A DNA stretch of 13,408 nucleotides. It comes from Geoglobus sp. (lineage in GTDB: Archaea > Halobacteriota > Archaeoglobi > Archaeoglobales > Archaeoglobaceae). Under the pieces are notes generated by a model. That model ran no database searches and had not been told where the DNA came from. It saw only the letters and a program-made list of their open reading frames with translations. The position numbers were made by a program, and so were the translations under genes. Shown here piece after piece: positions 1-6,676 of this stretch (the first letter of the stretch is position 1; each line of letters starts with the position of its first letter). Where the stretch lies: assembly GCA_015523645.1 (NCBI GenBank), contig WAJY01000115.1, positions 1-13,408 of the forward strand. Reading direction: 5' to 3'.

Positions 1-1
1 A

Positions 2-130
2 ACAGGGGGAGAGAAGAACCTGATAAGCCCGCTCTCAGACTCCCTGATGATATCTGCACTGAAGGACTTCAATTCTGTCTTGGCTGTTGTGGATTCGGCA
101 GTGATGGAGAGCTTTCAAGAGATGAAATAG
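2..130 (+). CDS. 3' end of an unrecognised gene (partial, enters from the left edge)
   Basis: An open frame enters from the left edge and stops at TAG 128-130, giving about 42 residues that end in FQEMK. The composition, with alternating hydrophobic and charged residues such as LAVVDSAVMESF, reads like real protein. The other long frame (frame 1) gives a Cys/Gly-rich, unlikely peptide over the same bases. The next gene starts 2 bp after the stop on the same strand, so the two are probably co-transcribed and translationally coupled. Too little of the protein is present to name a family, and no function is proposed. Confidence 0.5.
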   Translation, partial: TGGEKNLISPLSDSLMISALKDFNSVLAVVDSAVMESFQEMK

Positions 131-132
131 AG

Positions 133-489
133 ATGTATCTTTCAGAGCTTAGTGATTCAGTGCTTGGAGCGAGTCTTGTCGAGATAGATGAGAGGTTCAT
201 GGAGTTTATAAGAGTGGTAGAGAGCGAGGCATCCAGAATTCCAGCCTTGGCGAGAAATGGGTATTATGGAACATACAACTTTTGGGGAGAGATTGAGATT
301 GAGGTTTCATTTCTCAACTCCCTTGTATTTTACCTGGATCTAAAATCTGTTTATGAGAGGAGCGGGATGGCAAAGGCGGTTGAAAGAGCAAGCAAGATTG
401 AGGAAGCGAGCAAGATTCTAAACAGAATGGGAATCAAAACCGAATACGACCTTGAAATTGGTCTTGCTATGAAAGATGGTCTTTTATAA
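133..489 (+). CDS. hypothetical protein, 118 aa
   Basis: I do not recognise this protein. It is acidic to neutral and mostly helical in appearance, with no signal peptide, no membrane segment and no cysteine. A central aromatic patch (GYYGTYNFWGE, about residues 43-53) is the most distinctive part, followed by a charged helix rich in Glu/Lys/Ala (about residues 78-95). The ATG lies 2 bp after the stop of the preceding gene, which suggests coupling. The same frame stays open back to the window edge, so a longer N-terminus cannot be formally excluded, but that extension reads unlike protein. Its 3' end overlaps the convergent flavoprotein gene by 23 bp. Confidence 0.55.
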   Translation: MYLSELSDSVLGASLVEIDERFMEFIRVVESEASRIPALARNGYYGTYNFWGEIEIEVSFLNSLVFYLDLKSVYERSGMAKAVERASKIEEASKILNRMGIKTEYDLEIGLAMKDGLL

Positions 490-1684
490 CAAGCTCGGCA
501 GCATTCTTCCCTGCAAGGAGACTGCCATTCATGCTTCTCTCCGGATAGTTGTCTTTCGATGTTAATCCGGCATAGTAAAGACCATCAGCAAGTCTGTATG
601 GTGTTATTAGTTTTCTGAAACCCTTTACATAGACAGCTCCGCTGTATTTCGCCTTAAAAACCCTCCACCATCTTATGTTTCTCTCTTCGAGCCCATACTT
701 TTTAAGAGAGGAGAGCCAGAGTCTGAATAGCTGCTCATCCTGAAGTTTGCTCAGATTTTCTGGAATTGTGTATCCTGCAACGTACATCAAATGTTCCCCA
801 TAATCTTCTAGGGGCATGAAGTTTGTGTGCTCTATTGTTGCTCCAAAAGGCTCATTCGGGTAATTTACCCAGTACAGGTTTTCTGTAAAGGGTGAGTCCA
901 TTGAAATGAGGAGACATATGCTGCTTTGATACCTGACAGGCTTAATCCCAAGCTTCTCACCGAGACTTCCAAGCTCAGGAATTGGAGCGGTAAAAACTAT
1001 TGAATCAAACTTCTCCCCATTAACAGTCCATTTTCCACTCTTCTCTATTCTTGCTTTTTCTTTCCTTATTTCAAGATTTTCTGAAAGCCTCTCCACAAGC
1101 TGGTGAAACCCTCCTCTCAGGTAACCAAGCTCCTCCCCAAAGAGCTTTCTGTTGCTTCTTATTGATACCCTAGCTAGGAGCCATGCATAGCTAACTTCTC
1201 TATAATTTTCCCCAAACTTAGCCTTAAGTAGTGGGAGAAAGAAGTTATCATAAAGCCTTTCCCCTACATCTCTCTTCAACCCTTCTATAACGCCAGTCTC
1301 ATCATACTTTTCGTATTCAATCTTTTTCGCCTTGAGAGTAAAAATTGCAAGCCTGATTTTGTCCAGAATGCTTAACCCTGGAAACTTCAGAATCTCAACA
1401 GGAGTGGAGAGAGAATAGAGATTTCCATTAAATTCCTGTCCTATTCTTGCAGTTTTCCACACAGTCTTCCCACTCAATTTTAGAGTCTTGAGGAGAGACA
1501 GAAGATAATCATCACTTCTAAAAAAGTGGTGGTAGAACTTTTCAATGCAGTATTCTCCTGTGCAAAACGAACCTGCAAGACCGCCAAGGCTGTGAGGTTC
1601 AAAGACTGCAACCTTGCAATATTCTGAAAGAATTCTTCCTGCATTCAGTCCCGATAGCCCTGCTCCAACAACAGCAACCTTCAT
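467..1684 (-). CDS. FAD-dependent amine oxidase / protoporphyrinogen-oxidase-like oxidoreductase (COG1232 type)
   Basis: A 405-residue flavoprotein. The N-terminus is a Rossmann dinucleotide-binding fold (VGAGLSG, G7-x-G9-x2-G12), with an acidic ribose-binding residue at E29 and the GG doublet at 34-35 (LGGLAGSF) typical of amine oxidase/HemY/phytoene desaturase relatives. The C-terminus carries the second FAD-contacting segment (GLYYAGLTSKDNYPERSMNGS, then a helix). No membrane anchor is visible. It lies 11 bp downstream of argJ and is probably co-transcribed with it. Archaeal relatives of this type are often annotated HemY-like, yet archaea make heme by a siroheme route that does not need this enzyme. 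True protoporphyrinogen oxidase activity is therefore doubtful, and a role in lipid, isoprenoid or sugar oxidation is equally possible. The family assignment is firm but the substrate is not. Confidence 0.85.
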   Translation of the reverse strand: MKVAVVGAGLSGLNAGRILSEYCKVAVFEPHSLGGLAGSFCTGEYCIEKFYHHFFRSDDYLLSLLKTLKLSGKTVWKTARIGQEFNGNLYSLSTPVEILKFPGLSILDKIRLAIFTLKAKKIEYEKYDETGVIEGLKRDVGERLYDNFFLPLLKAKFGENYREVSYAWLLARVSIRSNRKLFGEELGYLRGGFHQLVERLSENLEIRKEKARIEKSGKWTVNGEKFDSIVFTAPIPELGSLGEKLGIKPVRYQSSICLLISMDSPFTENLYWVNYPNEPFGATIEHTNFMPLEDYGEHLMYVAGYTIPENLSKLQDEQLFRLWLSSLKKYGLEERNIRWWRVFKAKYSGAVYVKGFRKLITPYRLADGLYYAGLTSKDNYPERSMNGSLLAGKNAAELVIKDHLS

Positions 1685-1695
1685 CTTAACACGAG

Positions 1696-2823
1696 CTATG
1701 TTGTGTACTTTGAATTCAACTCAACGTAATCGAATGTTAGATCACACCCTATCGCATAACTCTCTCCATCGCCTTTGTGCAAATTGATTTCAATTTCCAC
1801 TTTCTCAGCCTCCATCACTTCCCTGGCTTTTCCCAAATTCTCCTCTCTCACATTTCCCCTCTCAACAACAAAAACCTCTCCTTTTTTACTTTTTATCTTG
1901 ATCGTCAAATCCTCATCAACCTCTGCTCCTGAATAACCAGCAGCACAGACAATTCTGCCGAAGTTCGGGTCTCCTCCAAACATGGCTGTTTTCACCAGAT
2001 TTGACCCTGCAACAGCTCTTGCAACTTTTCTCGCATCGCTATTACTTCTCGCACCTTCAACCTTAACCCAGAAGACCTTTGTAGCCCCCTCTCCATCCCT
2101 TGCAATCATCTCTGCAAGTTCGAGCATCAGAGACTTCAAGTTTTTTGAGAATTTTTCTGAATCTGTCTCAACCTCCTCTGTTGTTACAAGAAAGACAGTA
2201 TCATTTGTAGACATGTCTCCATCGACAATCAGCCTGTTAAAGGAAATGTCAACAGCCTCTCTGAATATGCGATCCATTCCCTCTACCCTTGCATTTGTGA
2301 AGATAAATGCGAGCATCGTTGCCATGTTTGGGGATATCATTCCGGCACCCTTCGCAATTCCCAGAATCTCAATACCATCAAAAACTCTTCTTGAAATTTT
2401 AGGAAAGGAATCTGTTGTCATTATTGACCTAGCAAAGGATTTTATTGACTCTTCTCCTTCTCCAAGATTTCTGAAAGCTTCATCTGCAAGCCTTTCTATC
2501 TCATCAACATCAAGCTGCATGCCAATAACTCCGGTAGAAGCAATTGCTATCTCACTTATATCACACCCAAGCTTTTTTGCTAGAAATCCTGCAATTCTCT
2601 CGGCATTTCTCAATCCTGCTTTTCCCGTGAATGCATTTGCATTTCCTGAATTTACTATTATTCCCCTAACTTTTTCTCCGAGATTTCTGAGATTGAAGGT
2701 GATTGAGGCTGATCTTATCCTGTTTTTTGTATAGACTGCAAAAATTCTTCCTTCAATTACAGCAATCCCAACGCCATTTTTCCCCTTTTTAATGCCAGAG
2801 CATTTTAACCTTCCATTAAGCAT
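1696..2823 (-). CDS. argJ: glutamate N-acetyltransferase (ornithine acetyltransferase), arginine biosynthesis
   Basis: A 375-residue ArgJ. It transfers the acetyl group from N-acetylornithine to glutamate in the cyclic arginine pathway, in the cytoplasm. The self-cleavage site is visible: KGAGMISPNMATMLAF, residues 158-173, with Thr169 as the expected nucleophile and new N-terminus of the beta chain. This would give chains of about 168 and 207 residues. The oxyanion-hole segment STGVIG (T97-G98) and the TTDSFPK segment (136-142) are present. The length is slightly below the usual 390-410 because the N-terminus is short. From sequence I cannot tell whether it is monofunctional or also uses acetyl-CoA. 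An AT-rich TATA-like element about 22 bp upstream of the ATG suggests leaderless transcription. It is followed 11 bp later by the flavoprotein gene. Confidence 0.95.
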   Translation of the reverse strand: MLNGRLKCSGIKKGKNGVGIAVIEGRIFAVYTKNRIRSASITFNLRNLGEKVRGIIVNSGNANAFTGKAGLRNAERIAGFLAKKLGCDISEIAIASTGVIGMQLDVDEIERLADEAFRNLGEGEESIKSFARSIMTTDSFPKISRRVFDGIEILGIAKGAGMISPNMATMLAFIFTNARVEGMDRIFREAVDISFNRLIVDGDMSTNDTVFLVTTEEVETDSEKFSKNLKSLMLELAEMIARDGEGATKVFWVKVEGARSNSDARKVARAVAGSNLVKTAMFGGDPNFGRIVCAAGYSGAEVDEDLTIKIKSKKGEVFVVERGNVREENLGKAREVMEAEKVEIEINLHKGDGESYAIGCDLTFDYVELNSKYTT

Positions 2824-2840
2824 GATAAAGGATGGAAGGA

Positions 2841-2850
2841 TATAAATTAA
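2841..2850 (-). promoter_or_regulatory. TATA-like promoter element of argJ
   Basis: On the minus strand the element reads TTAATTTATA and continues into TCC. It is centred about 22 bp upstream of the argJ ATG (CAT at 2821-2823). No purine-rich ribosome binding site separates it from the ATG, so a leaderless or nearly leaderless transcript is expected. This gives argJ its own promoter although hdrB ends only 58 bp upstream. Confidence 0.5.
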
Positions 2851-2881
2851 AAAATTTGGTGCTTTTCCCTATCTATGCCTC

Positions 2882-3694
2882 TTAACTCTCTCCCCTTACC
2901 AGTTTCTCAATGAAATTCTGTTCAATAACAGAATGCCTCTCAATTCCTGTAAGACTAACATCCATGCCCATCGCAACAGCAAGAAGCTGAACATAGTGCA
3001 CAGCAGGAATTCTGTAATCCTTGCCCCTCAGCTCATTCAACTCACTCTGACCAACATCAAACTGATTCAGACAGAGCGGGCACATCACCACAATAGCATC
3101 CACGTCTTTTTCTGCTATTGCATCCATCTTTCTTTCAAGGAGATCATGAGAAACTTCAGTTGCACCTGCACGAACTCCCCCTCCACCACCGCAGCACATG
3201 AACTTGTATTTGTAATCAATGCTCTCAGCTCCTATGGCATTTACAAGCTCATCAAGCATTTTTGGTCTTTCAGGACTCTCAAAACCCTTATGTTTGCTGG
3301 GTCTAAAGAAATGACATCCATAGTGAACTGCAAGCCTCACGGGCAATCTTTTTTCAACAGATTTTTTAATCCTTTCAATGCCTATCTCAGAATGGAGATA
3401 TTCTACAACATGCCTGATGTCTCCCTCATTAAAAATTTGAGAGATCTCGTGGAGAGAAGTGTAACAGCCATTGCAGGCGGTCATTATTGTTTCATTCTTT
3501 GCCAGTCTCACGTTTCTTATTCCAATCTCCTTCCACAATTCTACGCTTACAGATTTTGAAATTGAAGGAGCTGGACAGCAAGATGAGCCTTTGAGAGGAA
3601 ATATCTCTACTCCAAGCTTTTCAAAAACAAAAAACAGTGATCTTTCAATTCCGGGAAATCTGTTGTGAATCATGCAACCTGGAAAAAACTTCAT
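2882..3694 (-). CDS. hdrB: heterodisulfide reductase subunit B-like protein (two CCG domains)
   Basis: A 270-residue HdrB-type protein with two complete cysteine-rich CCG motifs: C7-x31-C39C40-x33-C74-x2-C77 and C127-x39-C167C168-x36-C205-x2-C208. In the HdrB family these ligate the non-cubane [4Fe-4S] clusters that reduce CoM-S-S-CoB or a related disulfide. The glycine run after C168 (CCGGGGG) is typical of the family. The start codon overlaps the last 4 bp of hdrC, so the two are translationally coupled. Neither HdrA nor a cytochrome-b-like HdrE is present here. In Archaeoglobi such BC pairs exist in several copies with different partners, so the actual electron donor and substrate cannot be assigned. 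The family call is strong but the methanogen-type substrate is not implied. Confidence 0.9.
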   Translation of the reverse strand: MKFFPGCMIHNRFPGIERSLFFVFEKLGVEIFPLKGSSCCPAPSISKSVSVELWKEIGIRNVRLAKNETIMTACNGCYTSLHEISQIFNEGDIRHVVEYLHSEIGIERIKKSVEKRLPVRLAVHYGCHFFRPSKHKGFESPERPKMLDELVNAIGAESIDYKYKFMCCGGGGGVRAGATEVSHDLLERKMDAIAEKDVDAIVVMCPLCLNQFDVGQSELNELRGKDYRIPAVHYVQLLAVAMGMDVSLTGIERHSVIEQNFIEKLVRGES

Positions 3695-4137
3695 TTGATT
3701 ATCCCTCCAACATACTTCCTGACAATCTCTCCAACCTCATTTCTGGCAGAATCAACAAACTGAGAATGATAAAGCTCGAGTCCCAGCTCCTTTCTCAAAG
3801 CTATGTGCTCATTTTTTGCTGGTACGAGAGCTGAATTCTCCTGAAGGGACTTGAAGGCATTTTTCAATCTTCCAGGGAGACCTTTTTCTTTCACCAACTC
3901 ATTTCTTGCTGAGATGAGAATGTCTGTAAGGGGTATCCCTCTCGGGCACCTTTCTTGGCATGCATAGCATGTTACACAAAACCATACTGTATCGAATTCA
4001 CCCAATGACCTTTTCTTCGCGATGTGCTCCATCAGAATCTTCCGTGTGTTTAATGCTGTTACTCTCCCAGAAAAACAGCTCGCACTGCAAGTTCCACACT
4101 GAATGCACTTGTTTAATTCATTGGCGTTATCAGCCAT
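3691..4137 (-). CDS. hdrC: heterodisulfide reductase subunit C-like ferredoxin protein
   Basis: HdrC-like two-cluster electron-transfer protein of 148 residues when started at the ATG at 4135-4137 (MADNANELNKCIQCG). The frame is open back to 4245, but the extra 36 residues (FQFLKMKVYSDGFALNCSNS and on) do not resemble the family, so I choose the internal start. Two [4Fe-4S] motifs are visible: CIQCGTCSASC (CxxCxxCxxxC) and CVTCYACQERCP (CxxCxxCxxxCP). It passes electrons to HdrB, whose gene overlaps its 3' end by 4 bp. Upstream of the chosen start on the minus strand is an AT-rich stretch (TTTTTAATTA near 4159-4168) at a TATA-like distance, again suggesting a leaderless transcript. There is no membrane segment, so the complex is cytoplasmic unless an anchor is encoded elsewhere. 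Confidence 0.88.
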   Translation of the reverse strand: MADNANELNKCIQCGTCSASCFSGRVTALNTRKILMEHIAKKRSLGEFDTVWFCVTCYACQERCPRGIPLTDILISARNELVKEKGLPGRLKNAFKSLQENSALVPAKNEHIALRKELGLELYHSQFVDSARNEVGEIVRKYVGGIIK

Positions 4138-4247
4138 TGAATCCAATAAATTAAGAATAATTAAAAACGTATCGGAGTTTGAGCAATTTAAAGCAAAGCC
4201 ATCCGAATACACCTTCATCTTCAAAAACTGAAAAGTGCAACACAAAA

Positions 4248-4270
4248 TTAAGATTTAATTTAAGATTTAA
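4248..4270. repeat. two tandem 11-bp copies of TTAAGATTTAA
   Basis: TTAAGATTTAA occurs at 4248-4258 and again at 4260-4270, separated by one T. The pair lies between the hdrC promoter region and the tRNA-like fragment, immediately outside the broken integrase. It could be an accessory binding site at the integration junction, or a simple AT-rich duplication. Nothing further can be concluded. Confidence 0.6.
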
Positions 4271-4312
4271 TAGAGTGATAGGGATTTGAATCCCCTGGTC
4301 TCAGTCTTGTCA
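4271..4312 (-). other. tRNA 3'-end-like fragment, probable attachment-site remnant
   Basis: Read on the minus strand this contains GACTGAGACC, then a T-arm-like GGGATTCAAATCCC, then TATCACTCT, which is the order of an anticodon arm, T arm and acceptor 3' strand. No matching 5' half follows: the acceptor complement (GAGTGAT) is missing upstream, and the T stem carries an extra A. It is therefore not a functional tRNA. Archaeal SSV/pNOB8-type integrases recombine into tRNA 3' ends, and the large int fragment is left abutting a partial tRNA copy. The broken integrase begins exactly here and reads away from it, which fits that arrangement. The tRNA identity is not certain (Leu-GAG-like or Gln-CUG-like). 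Confidence 0.35.
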
Positions 4313-5420
4313 ATTTTTTAAGGTTTCTGGAAGCTCCATTAAGCTAAACAAATCCGTAGCGGAGGAATATCTTGAATATCACTTCTCTCGTATCAAATCT
4401 GAAAGGTCAAGTACTGGGTAAAGAAGGCTATCAACGATTACCTTGAATTCGGTAACTACAAGATAGACAGAACCAAACTGATGGAATTCCAGAACTGGTA
4501 CAAGGCAAAATATGGTTTTGAGGTTCAAGCAAAATACCACTCCAACCTCAGAAACTTCCTGGAATGGTTTTCCAAGAAAACAGGAAACCCGATATTCAGA
4601 GATTTGAGAGACGTCTTTGAACATCCAAAGAAAAACTCCAAGAAATTAAATCCGATTCTGATAAGAGAGCCTGACATCCACAACCTGATAAAAGCTATCT
4701 GGAAAAAAGATCCCTCTCCGAAACTTGAGCACATATCAGGGATTCTTTTCGCCTCATATACAGGACAAAGACCTGCTTCAACAATTGCAAAGATAACGGT
4801 TGATGAACTGAGGAAAGCGATTTCAAGAGATCCTCCAGTTTTATGGATTCCGGAGGGATAAGGATAAGGAGAACTTCCTTCACTGGGTACCTATTCATCC
4901 AGTGCTAAAGGAATGGCTTGGGGTTTATCTTGAACATTACGATCCAGATTATGAGAAAGAGCCAGTTAAGGGGATTGCTTTCAGCTATTACAGCATGCGA
5001 AAACTCTTTGACAGGCTCAACAACAAGGCCATTCACACTGGGAGAAAAATCACCTATTCCCATCTTAGAAAGTTCTTCGAGCAGATGTGCAACAACGTCC
5101 TGATGGTTCATCCTGGATTGAGAGATTACATCATGGCACACAACACAGGAAGTCTGGATGTTCAGAGCTATGATGGGAAACTACCCTCTGAGATATATCA
5201 GCAATACATGGAGAAGTGGGGGAGAGTTAATCTGGTGCCTGAAGGTGTAAGTCTAAGAAGATTAATCAATCAGATCTCAAAATCGCTCATAAACCCTTTC
5301 TCTTTTGTCTATTTTCAGTATCCTGATTTCTCTACTCCTGAGAGAATATATTACTCTAAAATTCCCCACTCTAATTCTGTATGTATTTTCTCTCCCTTTG
5401 ATCTTTTTATATGGGAGTGA
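4290..5420 (+). pseudogene. tyrosine recombinase/integrase (archaeal SSV/pNOB8-like), broken by two frameshifts
   Basis: Three frames together encode one tyrosine recombinase. The core-binding part starts in frame 3 (VAEEYLEYHFSRIKSERS, about 4356-4409), shifts to frame 2 at about 4410 (YWVKKAINDYLEF onward), and shifts back at 4859 (WIPEG, then KDKENFLHWVPIHP). The breaks are explained by one lost base near 4410 and one extra T at 4859. The catalytic set is visible: Arg in SYTGQRPAS, the H-x-x-R box in YSHLRKFF, and the nucleophilic Tyr in GSLDVQSYDG. Recognisable similarity ends near 5230; the frame then runs on antisense through the toxin gene to a stop at 5418-5420. The 5' end abuts the tRNA-like fragment. 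It is probably inactive, unless the shifts are sequencing errors. Confidence 0.8.
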
Positions 5421-5531
5421 AAAAGGGTTCTCTGCAAGAAGTCTGAGTTTTTCTTTGATTCTTTTTCTGTCAGATTCATCAAGAGAGTCCAGAAACTTCT
5501 TTGCCCGCCTGCTCAGAAAAATCTCATACAT
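5277..5531 (-). CDS. RelE/ParE-superfamily toxin
   Basis: An 84-residue small basic protein with the RelE/ParE layout: an N-terminal strand (MYEIFLSRRAKKFLDSL), a helical hairpin rich in Lys/Arg/Glu (DESDRKRIKEKLRLL), then the conserved core YRIRVGNFRVIYSLRSREIRILKIDKRERVY. The length is normal for the family (80-95). RelE members cleave mRNA in the ribosome and ParE members poison gyrase. The R-V-G-x-F-R-V-I-Y core and the C-terminal K-R-x-x-V-Y favour the RelE mRNA-interferase side. Its start overlaps the stop of the upstream small acidic gene by one base (TAATG), the usual antitoxin-toxin coupling. Its 3' half lies antisense to the run-on end of the broken integrase. Confidence 0.88.
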   Translation of the reverse strand: MYEIFLSRRAKKFLDSLDESDRKRIKEKLRLLAENPFSLPYKKIKGRENTYRIRVGNFRVIYSLRSREIRILKIDKRERVYERF

Positions 5532-5719
5532 TATTCCAGTGAAAATTTTTCTCCTCTTTCCATCTCAGCCTCGATTTCATCAAGTTCTCTGAGTTCTTCG
5601 TCGCTCAATTCCTCAAAACCAAGGAAATTCTCAATCTTGCTGTTGAGAATTTCAAGCTGTTTCTCAATTTTCTGAAGGTGTTCAAGGATCACATTATCCA
5701 TGATCAAATGTCTAATCAT
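5531..5719 (-). CDS. antitoxin partner of the RelE/ParE-type toxin
   Basis: A small acidic protein (62 residues from the ATG at 5719, or 56 from the ATG at 5701) directly upstream of the toxin and overlapping it by one base. It consists of a coiled-coil-like helix (VILEHLQKIEKQLEILNSKIENF) followed by a Glu-rich tail (LSDEELRELDEIEAEMERG), with no clear DNA-binding fold. Archaeal RelE-type antitoxins often look like this. A TATA-like CTTTATCAAC on the minus strand, centred near 5730, is about 27 bp upstream of the ATG at 5701. That favours a leaderless transcript starting with MDNVILEHL. The role is inferred from the pairing rather than from a recognised domain. Confidence 0.75.
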   Translation of the reverse strand: MIRHLIMDNVILEHLQKIEKQLEILNSKIENFLGFEELSDEELRELDEIEAEMERGEKFSLE

Positions 5720-5893
5720 GGAAGTTGATAAAGATTGCTGATATCGCGAGTAATCACCAACTGTGGGTTAAATCTTTTCTCTTCAGCTCCTCTCTTTCCC
5801 AACGTTGACTCCCAATTGTCATCTTAGGATGCCCTGGGTTTTATGCGAAATTAAAAATAACATAACACTGAATTCCATTAAAATCATCACCTA

Positions 5894-5918
5894 GAGTAAT
5901 TAAATGAGCCAATTACTC
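5894..5918. repeat. 8-bp inverted repeat GAGTAATT / AATTACTC
   Basis: GAGTAATT at 5894-5901 and AATTACTC at 5911-5918 are perfect reverse complements around a 9-base spacer. The repeat lies 21 bp beyond the 3' end of tRNA-Ala on its strand. It may form a weak hairpin that helps end the tRNA transcript, or be a protein-binding site. The rest of 5720-5938 shows no gene. Confidence 0.5.
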
Positions 5919-5938
5919 CCGTAACAATTCAATTAAAA

Positions 5939-6012
5939 TGGACCGGTGGGGATTTGAACCCCAGGCCTCCGCCATGCCAAGACGGCGCTCTCCCAGACTG
6001 AGCTACCGGCCC
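5939..6012 (-). tRNA. tRNA-Ala (anticodon GGC)
   Basis: A complete 74-base cloverleaf on the minus strand. The acceptor stem GGGCCGG pairs with CCGGTCC (one G-U pair), and the discriminator is A. The D arm is GCTC...GAGC with an AGTCTGGGA loop. The anticodon stem CCGTC/GGCGG encloses the loop TTGGCAT with anticodon GGC, reading GCC/GCU alanine codons. The variable loop is AGGCC. The T arm is TGGGG-TTCAAAT-CCCCA. There is no intron, and CCA is not encoded (the next bases are TTTT). The T-rich downstream sequence can serve as terminator. It is intact, unlike the fragment at 4271-4312. Confidence 0.97.
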
Positions 6013-6676
6013 TCTTAGTCATGAAATTGATCAATATCACTAAACTGTGTTTATGAAATTTATGGTACTTTTGAAGAGAATCTTTGCTGAAAGAAGAGCT
6101 GAAAAATTGAATTTCAATAGATCTAAATCCTCTAATTCATCGAAAAAGTCGATTTTCAGCATTATAGAAATCATTAACTCTATTCTCTCTTCCAAACCTT
6201 GCACGATAACTCTTCACTCCATCTTCTCTGAAAAAGTCAATTGATCTTAGCTAGGACAAAATCTTTTTCTCTTACACTTTTTGTTGAACCCTAGGCTTTC
6301 AGTAAGATATTGCTTCTACAAATTCTGATTTTTATTCAACCTACCTTGCGTTTCCTTCTTCTCTCCTCTAAAGGAGCACATTTCAAAAATTTTTTATCCA
6401 TCTTGATATCCTGTTTTCTTTGAAGGAGTCAGAGGTTGCTTATTGAATGCAGAGAATGAGTTAAAAACAATCCTTTTTTATTTTTGTTATTATAACTTTA
6501 AACCAAACTTTAAAGCTTTGAAAATATTTTAATATTTCTATAAAAAAGAGTGATCAAATACTTTGGGCAAAAATAAAGCCGGAATGCCGGCAATCTTCAT
6601 GCTTGTGTTTTTTAGAGTTCTGAAAAATTGGAAATAAGATTGTTGATGATGGTTTAGGAATGAAAAATCAAAAACC
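6013..6676. other. AT-rich stretch of about 660 bases without a convincing gene
   Basis: Two regions stand out. At 6040-6204 on the minus strand a GTG-started frame of 54 codons reads QGLEERIELMISIMLKIDFF and on, while neighbouring minus-strand frames also give protein-like pieces (VKSYRARFGRENRVNDFYNA; VREKDFVLAKIN). This looks like a decayed gene. The overlapping plus-strand 65-codon frame is Ser/Ile/Lys-rich and probably not real. At 6522-6613 there is an AT palindrome AAATATTTTAATATTT, a TATA-like TTCTATAAAAAAG, a GC-rich hairpin GCCGG-AATG-CCGGC (6578-6591), then a T run (6606-6611). A short hydrophobic frame, MPAIFMLVFFRVLKNWK (6584-6637), overlaps the hairpin. Confidence 0.4.

Noticed and set aside
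1982..2734. A 250-codon plus-strand open frame opposite argJ
   Set aside because: It is the antisense shadow of a clear ArgJ gene and its translation is Ser/Ile/Phe-rich with no recognisable motif.
2933..3559. A 208-codon plus-strand open frame opposite hdrB
   Set aside because: It lies wholly antisense to a well-defined HdrB with both CCG motifs; the His/Ser/Asn-rich translation looks non-coding.
3691..4245. The longer HdrC start at 4245
   Set aside because: The additional 36 residues do not resemble HdrC N-termini, while the ATG at 4137 leads straight into the cysteine motif at the usual distance.
4271..4360. A full tRNA with an intron on the minus strand, because TTTAGCTTAATGGAGC resembles a D arm
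   Set aside because: The would-be acceptor 5' strand does not pair with ATCACTC, the D loop is too short, and the T stem is imperfect. Only the 3' part is credible as a tRNA remnant.
4100..6100. A CRISPR array or insertion sequence in the accessory region
   Set aside because: No regularly spaced repeats, no terminal inverted repeats and no transposase motif are visible. The only mobile-element gene is the tyrosine integrase.
6047..6244. A 65-codon plus-strand frame between tRNA-Ala and the cytochrome
   Set aside because: Its low-complexity Ser/Ile/Lys composition, lack of a ribosome binding site and more protein-like antisense frames argue against a real gene.
6640..6675. A C/D-box guide RNA, from the box-C-like TTGATGATGG near 6640-6650
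   Set aside because: No D box (CTGA) follows at a suitable distance, and the only CTGA nearby lies before the C-like box.
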